DNA of 64,000 nucleotides from NCBI GenBank assembly GCA_963650485.1, contig CAVJLN010000007.1:10413-74412 (forward strand), given 5' to 3'. Below the pieces are notes generated by a model. It had not been told where the DNA came from and made no database searches. It was given only the letters and a program-made list of their open reading frames with translations. A program made the position numbers and the translations under genes. Source of the DNA: Suilimivivens sp963650485. Lineage in GTDB: Bacteria; Bacillota; Clostridia; Lachnospirales; Lachnospiraceae. Shown piece by piece: positions 8,801-15,602 of the stretch. Position 1 is the first letter of the stretch; every line of letters begins with the position of its first letter.

Positions 8801-9572
8801 CTTCCCCTTCCTTACACAACACCGTTTTCAGAATATAAAGCTGTGGATGTTCTACATCCCAGAGCATAGGGGATTTCACGCAATAAATGCCGGCATTATG
8901 CTTGATGCTACGGCAGACCATTGTTTCCTCTAACAGCTCCACCTCATCTCCCAGCAGCAGTTCAATGGGCAGCTCGATCTCCGGCTCTGCTTCCCTTTTC
9001 TGATATAAGGTATGGCGAACCTCATCCCATGCATCTCCCACAATTTCCGTATCCGCATAAAGTAAAAAGTCCGTCTCCTCCCCATCCTTTTCCTCACAGG
9101 CTTTCGTATGGACATAAACTCCGTTTTCCCGGATATAGCTCTTTGACGTTTCCTTAAACCATACATCCCTGTAAATTCCGGCTCCGGAATACCAGCGGCT
9201 GTTTGGCGAGCGGAAATTCACCGAAACCATGATCTCATTCTCCCCTTCCCTTACAAAGGGTGTCAGATCAATTTCAAAGGTTGAATACCCATACTTCCAC
9301 TCTCCCGCCTTCTGCTCATTTACCAGGATAGTGGTATCCATATATACCCCTTCAAAAATCAGGGAATATCGTTTGTCTTCCTGTGGCTGCATGGAAAAAA
9401 TCTTCCGGTAATAGCCGCAGCCGTCCCGGTACAGATTCTTCACATCCGCAATCAGCCAGTCATGCGGCAGCTTCACCTTCTGAAACTCTGTAAGGTGCTT
9501 CCGTGCCTCAGACATATCCTGATCCGGCTGTCCGCACCAGAAGCTCCAGCCTCCGTTAAACAGTCTCTTCAT
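5823..9572 (-). CDS. Large GH2 glycoside hydrolase with C-terminal carbohydrate-binding-like modules
   Basis: At 1249 residues this is a long GH2 protein. The N-terminal sugar-binding jelly roll contains HDWLIADV and SRWYSGAGIYRDVW, followed by an Ig-like domain. The TIM barrel has acid/base Glu396 in FSIGNEIYD and nucleophile Glu475 in IYGSETSS. After the barrel come DUF4982-like and Big-like domains, then an E/K/Q/R-rich linker (about 830-905), then two beta-rich modules resembling CBM6-type domains. Beta-galactosidase-like activity is usual for the family, but the substrate cannot be fixed. No signal peptide is seen. AAGGAGG precedes the ATG, and the start overlaps the end of the upstream esterase by 17 bp, so the two are probably translationally coupled. 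Confidence 0.9.
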   Translation of the reverse strand: MKRLFNGGWSFWCGQPDQDMSEARKHLTEFQKVKLPHDWLIADVKNLYRDGCGYYRKIFSMQPQEDKRYSLIFEGVYMDTTILVNEQKAGEWKYGYSTFEIDLTPFVREGENEIMVSVNFRSPNSRWYSGAGIYRDVWFKETSKSYIRENGVYVHTKACEEKDGEETDFLLYADTEIVGDAWDEVRHTLYQKREAEPEIELPIELLLGDEVELLEETMVCRSIKHNAGIYCVKSPMLWDVEHPQLYILKTVLCKEGEVLQEEYSQIGFRSIAFDAEQGFFLNGRKVKLNGVCEHHDLGALGAAFHRTAMVRKLRILKEMGVNALRGTHNMTAPAVVELADEMGILMISEAFDMWERSKTTYDYARFFKEWSERDVESWVMRDRNHPSIIMFSIGNEIYDTHVDAHGREITVRLRDLVKQYDYRGNAGITIGSNYMPWENAQRCADEVKLAGYNYGEKYYEEHHKTHPDWVIYGSETSSIVQSRGIYHFPLKAGILTEDDEQCSSLGNSPTSWGAKSMERCVCEDRDMDFSMGQFLWTGFDYIGEPTPYHTKNSYFGQVDTAGFPKDAYYVWQSAWTDYRKAPMIHIFPYWDFNEGQSIDVRVCSNAPFVELFCNGKSCGRQQLTHEKGSGHHIIADYSLPYEKGVLYAVAYDEAGNVTARETKASFGNSAELVLQASRRAAVANGRDLFFVEIGTRDEKGNPVENAADRVTVQVEGAGRLVGLDNGDSTDEDSYKGNSRRLFSGKLLAIIETGMIPGAVRIRVSGKGLKSAELVCEVVEIDQMIPFMNGEKALHIYREAFQDLFAEKPAPRQTEWIEDYEERYGESQEEQKQKAEKQQQSRKERLEEEQQQSRKERKEEEEKQSPEARLKEEEKQSQEERPEEKQAEIPVRKIALHAPMGQNLSKKQPDLIVEAEIEPREATDRQLMFRVVDEHGVDSNLVKLLVQGHTAHLHAMGDGSFYLRCMSRSGTDGIRVISQLEFTVEGMGQAYRNPYELISGSLYTSYQGEVSNGNERGVATARDGETVVTFGNIDFGPVGSDEITMPIFALTSEEYPIRIYEGVPGEEGCQLLADVIYQKPSIWNTYQEETYSLAKRVTGINTISIVVRQKIHLKGFVFRKLQKAWLSLNAAEADSVYGDTFTKEECAITGIGNNVTITYTGMDFGEEGTAGLRICGRAPESSNSLHIRFSQGEEEIKQLVEFPMCGEYTEKAFSLTPVKGKWDVSFVFLPGSCFDLQSVQFLPAGTEVHF
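6905..7125 (-). repeat. Repeat-rich charged linker inside the GH2 gene
   Basis: The coding sequence repeats blocks such as CTCTGTTTTTCTTCCTCTT (plus strand, twice near 6945 and 6981) and TTCTTTCCGGCTCTGTTG (near 7010 and 7045). On the minus strand these encode QQSRKER / KEEEEKQS-type units. The result is a predicted flexible or helical spacer between the catalytic part and the C-terminal modules. Confidence 0.7.
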
Positions 9573-11466
9573 ATACCCTCCTTACAAACGGACTCATCGG
9601 CAAACCAGCTCGGTTATAAATAAGCGCCCCGATATTGGAAGTCCGGTAGCAGTAACGGATCTCCCTCACTTCCGTTTCTTTATCCGGAATCCTCAGAACA
9701 ATTTCCTGTCCTTCAATCTGTGCCTTAGCCTGCAGAGCTTCTCCGTTATCATTTACTACTTCAAAATCCAGAATTTCTGTCCCCTTATCATCGGAGAAGG
9801 CATATAATCCTTCCGCATGGCTGCAGGTTAACCGGATCGTCCGGAGGTTATGCCCTTCCTCTGAAGCCACGGTAATCTCCGTCACCTCCGGTCCTCTGCT
9901 TTCCACGGGAATACCAAGACCAGCAGCCGCAAGCAGTGCCAGACGCCTGCCAAGCTCCTTCTTGTTCTGCGGATGCAGGTCATTGTCCTCGCCAAGGTCT
10001 ATGGTTACTGTTGCCTCCACACCCGGAATTTCTACGGAACGGCGTTGCAATTCCCGAAGCACTCTCCAGCCTTCCTCTGCGCCCTCCATATCCACCATGA
10101 GATTGGGAAGCTCCACAACCTGAAACGGAAGTTTCGGATCATTCCATTCCCTGCGGTACCCTTCGATCATACGCCGGAGCAGCTCCAGATAATTGTCCGG
10201 ATGGTTCGTATTGCTTTCGCCCTGATACCAGTTCACTCCGGCAATCGTATACTTATGGCAGGGAGCTGTCATTCCGTTGTAAAGTCCGGTCGGCTTCCAG
10301 TTCACGAAATCCGTCTCCGGCGCATGCTCGCAGGAAGCACCAATGCAGTAACTCCACGTTCCGTCCAACGGAATTTCTCCCTGCTTATTAAAAATAGCGT
10401 ACCTCTTTCCTTCCGTAAACCGTCCCTGTGCTTTTTCACTGATGACACGCAATACAATGGTATTCGTTCCCTTCCGCAGCAGTCCTTCCGGGATCTCGTA
10501 TTTCCGGGGCGGATACTGATAATAAGTAATTCCCACCTGCTGCCCGTTTACATATGCCACATCACTGTCCACAATCGTTCCAAGCCACAGTTTTGCAGAC
10601 TTTCCTGCCATCTCCTTCGGCACGATAAAGGTCCGCCTGAACCATACGCTTCCGATAAATCCCTTTAATTCCTCTACCTCATCAAACCGGAAGGGAATCG
10701 TTACCACTTCCCAGTTGTCGCCATTATAGTCCTCTTCTTCCCAGTGCCCGGTCAGTCCCTGATCTGCTGCATCAAGACAGGCGTGCCATGCATTACTCTG
10801 TTGTTCGTTCTTAAGGAGCTGCCCCTTCACGAACTCCGCATCACTGTACTTCTTTGCAAGTGCGAGCTCTTCAGTCATTCCATAAAGCATCTCCCGGCTC
10901 ATCCAGGATTCTATCAGGGAACCTCCGAGACTTGCATCAATAAATCCTACCGGAACCTTTAAAAGCTCCTGCAGGGCTTTGGCAAAATAATACCCTGTCG
11001 CGGAAAAGTCCAGAATCGTCTCCGGCTGTGCACTCTTCCATTCCCCACTTTCAAGTTCCGTTAAAGGAGCGGTAAATACTCCGTTTTCCCGGATCTTAAA
11101 GGTGCGGATCTGCGTATTGGCACAGTCTGCCACATCCTCCGGGTACCGATCCTTTACCCGGTTCATGGGAAGCTCCATATTGGACTGTCCAGAACAGAAC
11201 CAGACTTCACCAATGTACACGTCCCCGACGACCTCTTCATTTCCAAGATCATCCCGGAACAGCATGCTGAACGGTCCGCCTGCCTCCTGCTTCGGCAGAA
11301 GGACGGAAAATTCTCCCCGCTCATCCGTCTGTGCCACAGCCTCCTCTCCCCGGAAGAAAACCATCACACGATGCCCCGGAAGATCTCTTCCCCAGATATG
11401 AATTTCTTTGTTTCTCTGTAATACCATATGATTACTGATCAACCGCGGTAATTGTAATTCGCTCAT
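9556..11466 (-). CDS. SASA-family carbohydrate O-acetylesterase
   Basis: This 636-residue protein has the sialate O-acetylesterase-type SGNH fold. The nucleophile is Ser95 in CSGQSNMELP, GVNWYQGESNTN forms the second block, and the acid-base pair is in DNDLHPQNKKELGRRLA. A beta-sandwich insertion (about residues 225-350, with GNNIVL-like text) divides the hydrolase domain, as in many bacterial members. In this setting it probably removes acetyl groups from xylan-derived oligosaccharides rather than sialic acid; that is inferred from the GH67/GH3 neighbours. No signal peptide is seen. It leads the esterase-GH2 operon. Confidence 0.87.
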   Translation of the reverse strand: MSELQLPRLISNHMVLQRNKEIHIWGRDLPGHRVMVFFRGEEAVAQTDERGEFSVLLPKQEAGGPFSMLFRDDLGNEEVVGDVYIGEVWFCSGQSNMELPMNRVKDRYPEDVADCANTQIRTFKIRENGVFTAPLTELESGEWKSAQPETILDFSATGYYFAKALQELLKVPVGFIDASLGGSLIESWMSREMLYGMTEELALAKKYSDAEFVKGQLLKNEQQSNAWHACLDAADQGLTGHWEEEDYNGDNWEVVTIPFRFDEVEELKGFIGSVWFRRTFIVPKEMAGKSAKLWLGTIVDSDVAYVNGQQVGITYYQYPPRKYEIPEGLLRKGTNTIVLRVISEKAQGRFTEGKRYAIFNKQGEIPLDGTWSYCIGASCEHAPETDFVNWKPTGLYNGMTAPCHKYTIAGVNWYQGESNTNHPDNYLELLRRMIEGYRREWNDPKLPFQVVELPNLMVDMEGAEEGWRVLRELQRRSVEIPGVEATVTIDLGEDNDLHPQNKKELGRRLALLAAAGLGIPVESRGPEVTEITVASEEGHNLRTIRLTCSHAEGLYAFSDDKGTEILDFEVVNDNGEALQAKAQIEGQEIVLRIPDKETEVREIRYCYRTSNIGALIYNRAGLPMSPFVRRVYEETV

Positions 11467-11535
11467 TGCCCGTACCCCTGCCGGCTCTTCTCTGCCGGTT
11501 CCATTTCTGTAACCCTTGAAAGCAGTTACTATTTT

Positions 11536-11701
11536 CTAGTGTAATGGTTTCTAAATAACTGCACCATTCACATAGGATATTTTTCTGAGAGTGCTGGACA
11601 AAAAACGTAGGCGTAGCGGGCTACGCTGAGGATTTTCGTCCTGTGCTATCAGGAAAACAGACGTGTGATATGGTGTAGTTAATTTAAAACCGTTGCACTA
11701 G
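11536..11701. repeat. 166-bp imperfect foldback element (MITE-like), copy A
   Basis: The 82-base left arm (11536-11617) and the 82-base right arm (11620-11701) are imperfect reverse complements around a central GG. Both ends read CTAGTG inward, and the centre is the perfect hairpin GCGTAGC-GG-GCTACGC. The right arm is repeated at about 94% identity, inverted, at 54349-54430. The size, terminal inverted repeats and lack of coding suggest a miniature mobile element. No clear target duplication was found. Confidence 0.7.
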
Positions 11702-11758
11702 TCAACAGTATAGAGACATCCGGATCTTTTTTCTTTGCAATCCTGACTGTCTGTTAGT

Positions 11759-11771
11759 CAAATATTGCTCT
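11759..11771. promoter_or_regulatory. Third copy of the AraC-type operator core
   Basis: CAAATATTGCTCT is identical over 13 bases to the first half-site at 4849 and has the same orientation relative to the minus-strand glycosidase operon it precedes. It lies 293 bp upstream of the esterase start, on the far side of the foldback element. Only one half-site is clear here. Confidence 0.4.
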
Positions 11772-11798
11772 GTTATGTCATTTATTCCTGATTCAAGG

Positions 11799-13517
11799 TC
11801 AGTCTGTTCCCGCCAGACTGTCAAAGGTTCCTGAAATGCTGAGCTTTCCAAAGCCCTCCTCACGGTTTGGATAAATTTGATAAGTGGTTCCGCTTACCGT
11901 CTGGCGTCTGGCCCCCCGGATAAGATAATTGCGGATTTCCCGATTTTCGACCCACGGCTGGTTTTCTTCCACAATGGCCCATTGGAGAAACTGAGCTGCC
12001 GCACCTGCAGAAATTGCCGCAGCCAGGCTGGTTCCTGTTCTTTTGCCAAGAGCTGTACTGATCGATACACCGGGAGATGAAAAGTCCGGCTTAATGAGTC
12101 CCAGCCTCGTATAACCCCTTCCCGAAGAAGCATAAAAGCTGCCATTCCGATCATCATATGCGCTCACTGTAATGATCTCCCGCGCATTTCCCGGCTCCAG
12201 AATCGTTGTATAGGGCGATGGCTGCAAAAAATACGTTTCTCCGCGCAGGAATTCCTTTAACGGAAGCCACATATGAAAGCTGCCCTGATTCTCCTGACTC
12301 CCCGTTCCCATCGCAGTCACATAGATGGTAAACACACCGGGCGCGGGGTCAAGGAAGCGGAAGAAAATCAGCTCTTCACCGGATCGCTGTTCCACCAGAA
12401 TATGTCCGACCTGAATTTTCGTGTTTTCATAAACAAATGAAAATTCCCTTACATTCCGCTCCCTGAAGTCCACCTGTGGTGTCAGCTCACCTCCCGGTGT
12501 ACGGATGGAAATGGCATGTCGATCCGGTATCTTTCCCCAAAGCTCCATGGTAAAGCCGGTTTCACGCTCATCGACACGAAGCTCTACAGATTCTGTCTGT
12601 CCGGCACGGGAGCCTCCCTCATAGTGATGTGCGGTATTTCCTTCGTTTCCGGCACAGCAGATCACACAACGGCTCCTTCGCAGTGCAATGCTGCTTAAGT
12701 AATCGGCCAGCACCGAATGTCCCTCATGATCCCCCATAGAGGTTCCCATTCCCATACAAATGATAAGCGGTCGATACAGGGAAATCGCATAGCTTTCCAG
12801 ATAACGGATTGCAACCAGCAGATCACTTTCTGCATAGCACGCCGTCTCCTGTGGCACCCCGTAGAATTCCTTCAGGTAGGACTTTGCCTCCCTGAGCTTT
12901 ACCATGACAAGATCTGCATCTGCCGCACCCGAGGCAAAGCTTAATCCTTCATTCAGGAAGCTCCCTGCTGCCACACTGGCGATCGCAGTTCCATGCCCGT
13001 TCTCATCCACACTCGGAACAATGCTTAAGGGAGTCTCACTTTGCAGGGCAGCATTGATGACATCCCGGCGGTACTCTGTACCATAATAAATTCCGGCAGG
13101 CGGCTCACCCTCCTGGATGGTCTGATCCCAGATTCCCAGCAGACGTGTGCCACCGTCTTCGTTTAAGAAAACCGGATTCCGGTAGTCTATCCCGGTATCC
13201 AGGAAGCCCACCACAACGCCTTTTCCGGTCAGATTAAGAGGGGCCCGCGAAACCGCAGTAATTCCGCTTATAAGCAAAGGCGTCGGATCAAACGCATCCT
13301 GCATCAATCCATAAAGCTTTGGTATTGACTGATAAGGATACGTCCCTCCGACGCTCAAAGACGGAATCTCATTCCGTGCAATATAGGCAATTCCAATTTC
13401 TCCGTCTACCGGCTGGTAGACATATGCAGGAACACTCTCCCGCAATTCTTCCAGTAACACATAATCAGCTACAATGTCGTAAAAATCATTGGATATGATT
13501 TTCTCACGATTAGTCAT
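11799..13517 (-). CDS. S8 subtilisin-like serine protease (Csp-like)
   Basis: This 572-residue member of the clostridial S8 group is related to the germination proteases CspB/CspC. The catalytic Asp107 (GFLDTGID), His175 (ENGHGTAIAS) and Ser (GKRTGTSLAAAISAG, near residue 497) are all present, so it should be active. A large insertion of about 200 residues sits between His and Ser. No signal peptide is seen. The ATG lies three bases after the ClpX stop and its AGGAATAAG ribosome binding site overlaps the ClpX end, so the two are coupled. Its substrate is unknown; a spore or stress proteolysis role is inference. Confidence 0.88.
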   Translation of the reverse strand: MTNREKIISNDFYDIVADYVLLEELRESVPAYVYQPVDGEIGIAYIARNEIPSLSVGGTYPYQSIPKLYGLMQDAFDPTPLLISGITAVSRAPLNLTGKGVVVGFLDTGIDYRNPVFLNEDGGTRLLGIWDQTIQEGEPPAGIYYGTEYRRDVINAALQSETPLSIVPSVDENGHGTAIASVAAGSFLNEGLSFASGAADADLVMVKLREAKSYLKEFYGVPQETACYAESDLLVAIRYLESYAISLYRPLIICMGMGTSMGDHEGHSVLADYLSSIALRRSRCVICCAGNEGNTAHHYEGGSRAGQTESVELRVDERETGFTMELWGKIPDRHAISIRTPGGELTPQVDFRERNVREFSFVYENTKIQVGHILVEQRSGEELIFFRFLDPAPGVFTIYVTAMGTGSQENQGSFHMWLPLKEFLRGETYFLQPSPYTTILEPGNAREIITVSAYDDRNGSFYASSGRGYTRLGLIKPDFSSPGVSISTALGKRTGTSLAAAISAGAAAQFLQWAIVEENQPWVENREIRNYLIRGARRQTVSGTTYQIYPNREEGFGKLSISGTFDSLAGTD

Positions 13518-13520
13518 TTC

Positions 13521-15143
13521 TTATTCCTGTGGCTTTTCTTCTATCATATGCATGGGAATCTCTGCCCGATTCCGGATTTCAATCCTGGGGCCGCCCGTTC
13601 CTTCAATATATTCCCTCGTAATGGTAACGGTTCCAATATTGTCATCCTTAGGAATTTCATACATAATATCCAGCATAAACTCTTCAATAATCGCACGAAG
13701 TGCTCTTGCTCCGGTGTCGCGCTCCATCGCCTTATCCGCAATGGCCTTAAGCGCCCCCTCATCAAACTTAAGCTGTACTTCATCCAACTCCAAAAGCTTC
13801 TGATACTGCTTCAGGATTGCATTCTTCGGCTCCATAAGAATCTTCACCAGCATATCCCTGTCAAGTGGCTTCAATGTATAGATGACAGGCAGACGTCCCA
13901 GAAATTCCGGAATCATTCCGAATTTTTTGAGATCCTCCACGGTCACTCTGGATAACAGATCCTTGTCATTATCAAACTGATCCTTTAACTCCGCATTGAA
14001 ACCGATGGAGGTCTGTTTTGTCAGACGCTGCTTGATGATCTCCTCCAGATCCGGGAACGCCCCTCCACAGATAAAGAGGATATTCCGTGTGTTAATCGTA
14101 GCAAGCGGAACCATCGCATTCTTGCTGTTCGCCCCAACCGGCACTTCCACATCCGCGCCCTCCAGGAGACGAAGCATTCCCTGCTGTACACTTTCTCCAC
14201 TGACATCGCGGCTGTTGGTATTTTTCTTCTTGGCAATCTTATCAATTTCATCAATAAAAACAATTCCGCGTTCTGCCTTTTCCACATCGTTATCTGCGGC
14301 AGCAAGCAGCTTGCTGATAACGCTTTCGATATCATCACCGATGTATCCGGCTTCGGTTAACGAAGTGGCATCGGCAATCGCAAGCGGCACATCCAGAAGA
14401 CGTGCCAGCGTCTTTACCAGATACGTTTTACCGGATCCGGTAGGCCCAATCATCAGCATATTGGACTTCTCAATCTCAATGTCATCCATAGTCCCGGTTG
14501 CCACACGCTTATAATGATTATAAACGGCAACAGAAATCACCTTCTTTGCATGCTCCTGTCCGATCACATATTCATCCAGACTTGCCTTGATCTGGTGCGG
14601 TGCAGGAATTTTATGAATATCCAGCACTGGTTCCTCGCCGTTCTTCGGTTTCTTTTTTTTCAGCTTCTGCTTGTTCGGGATTCCACCCTCGCCCTGTAAA
14701 TCATTAATATTCACAAAGCGGATATTCGGAAAGCCCTGTCCCATGGACTTGTTCAGATCGTCCATCATGGAAGGATTATTCAGCATTCCCATATAGTCAA
14801 ACTGGCTGACCGTATCCATCATCTTGTGCATACAGTCATTGCAGACCGTGATGTTATTCGGAAGCTTGAACATCTTGCCCACCTTGCTTTCCGGCCGGCG
14901 GCAGATAAAGCAGACATCCTCGTATTCGCCTTCCTTCTTCGAAGACTCTGTCTCCTTTTTGTCAGAAGCATCTCCAGCTGTGATTTCAGATACAGAGGAA
15001 GCTTTCTTGTTTTCCGTCACGATCGTTTTCTCTGCGTCTGTTACTTCCTTGTAACGGTCCGGATCCTGTTCCTTCCGGTTTGATTCTGTATTTTCAGGAT
15101 CTTTGCTGTTCGGATCCCAATCATTCCTGTCAAAATCTGACAT
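13521..15143 (-). CDS. clpX: ClpX-type AAA+ unfoldase, long variant
   Basis: This 540-residue ATPase resembles ClpX, the unfoldase that feeds ClpP. It has a C4 zinc finger (Cys78, Cys81, Cys101, Cys104), Walker A GPTGSGKT (233-240), Walker B IVFIDEID (294-301) and an IGF loop (380-382) of the type that docks ClpP. It is about 120 residues longer than ordinary ClpX, with a 75-residue acidic N-terminal tail and a long linker (about 110-170) between the zinc finger and the ATPase. The sensor block reads EAGYIGDDIES rather than the usual EAGYVGEDVEN. No clpP is adjacent; instead an S8 protease follows directly. It may be a second, specialised ClpX. AGGGA precedes the ATG. Confidence 0.85.
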   Translation of the reverse strand: MSDFDRNDWDPNSKDPENTESNRKEQDPDRYKEVTDAEKTIVTENKKASSVSEITAGDASDKKETESSKKEGEYEDVCFICRRPESKVGKMFKLPNNITVCNDCMHKMMDTVSQFDYMGMLNNPSMMDDLNKSMGQGFPNIRFVNINDLQGEGGIPNKQKLKKKKPKNGEEPVLDIHKIPAPHQIKASLDEYVIGQEHAKKVISVAVYNHYKRVATGTMDDIEIEKSNMLMIGPTGSGKTYLVKTLARLLDVPLAIADATSLTEAGYIGDDIESVISKLLAAADNDVEKAERGIVFIDEIDKIAKKKNTNSRDVSGESVQQGMLRLLEGADVEVPVGANSKNAMVPLATINTRNILFICGGAFPDLEEIIKQRLTKQTSIGFNAELKDQFDNDKDLLSRVTVEDLKKFGMIPEFLGRLPVIYTLKPLDRDMLVKILMEPKNAILKQYQKLLELDEVQLKFDEGALKAIADKAMERDTGARALRAIIEEFMLDIMYEIPKDDNIGTVTITREYIEGTGGPRIEIRNRAEIPMHMIEEKPQE

Positions 15144-15181
15144 TGGTGTTTCCCTGCCTTTCTTCCTGCCTTATATTTTGT

Positions 15182-15472
15182 GTATCGTACGGATTGCTCC
15201 GTACCTTCATACTCTTGTACTTGTGTAAGGTTCGGATTGCTCCGTACTTTCGTACTCTTGTACTTGTGTAAGGTTCGGATTGCTCCGTACTTTCGTACTC
15301 TTGTACTTGTGTAAGGTTCGGATTGCTCCGTACTTTCGTACTCTTGTACTTGTGTAAGGTTCGGATTGCTCCGTACTTTCGTACTCTTGTACTTGTGTAA
15401 GGTTCGGATTGCTCCGTACTTTCGTACTCTTGTACTTGTGTATCGTACGGATTGCTCCGTACTTTCGTACTC
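15182..15472. repeat. 43-bp tandem repeat array upstream of clpX
   Basis: Seven units begin at 15182, 15225, 15268, 15311, 15354, 15397 and 15440, exactly 43 bp apart. The five inner units are almost identical and the two outer units carry TATCGTACGG in place of TAAGGTTCGG. Each unit contains three GTAC tetramers spaced 8 bp apart. On the minus strand (toward clpX) each unit can form GTAC-GAAA-GTAC and CGGA-GCAA-TCCG, two adjoining hairpins with GNRA tetraloops. The period is not a multiple of three and all frames happen to be open, so it is probably not coding. Confidence 0.9.
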
Positions 15473-15539
15473 CCGCAATCCTGGAAACATTCGAAATCCG
15501 CTGATTTTCTTCGAAAATCGCTCCTTTCTCATGTTTCCT

Positions 15540-15598
15540 GACTGCCAAATATAAGTACCTCCTCATGCCAGCATGGTCGGTACTTATGCTTGGCAGTC
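15540..15598. repeat. 59-bp palindrome with nested hairpin
   Basis: Twenty-base arms (GACTGCCAAATATAAGTACC and the matching right arm, two mismatches) enclose a 19-base loop that itself contains CATGC-CA-GCATG. It lies four bases after the NlpC/P60 stop codon. It could stop or stabilise that transcript, although no T-run follows on the minus strand. Confidence 0.7.
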
Positions 15599-15602
15599 TA
15601 CC

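Larger units (their letters stand above)
11467..11798. other. 332-bp intergenic region with foldback element and operator-like site
   Basis: The gap lies between the S8 protease stop and the esterase start. It holds a 166-bp imperfect foldback (11536-11701) and one CAAATATTGCTCT site (11759-11771). No coding frame was supported. Confidence 0.7.

Noticed and set aside
15182..15472. CRISPR array interpretation
   Set aside because: The unit repeats as a whole with no variable spacers, and no cas genes are nearby.
15207..15566. Long open frames across the 43-bp repeats (YKSTKVRSNPNLTQVQEYESTEQ-type peptide)
   Set aside because: The 43-bp period changes frame each unit and all frames are open by composition. 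No ribosome binding site was seen.
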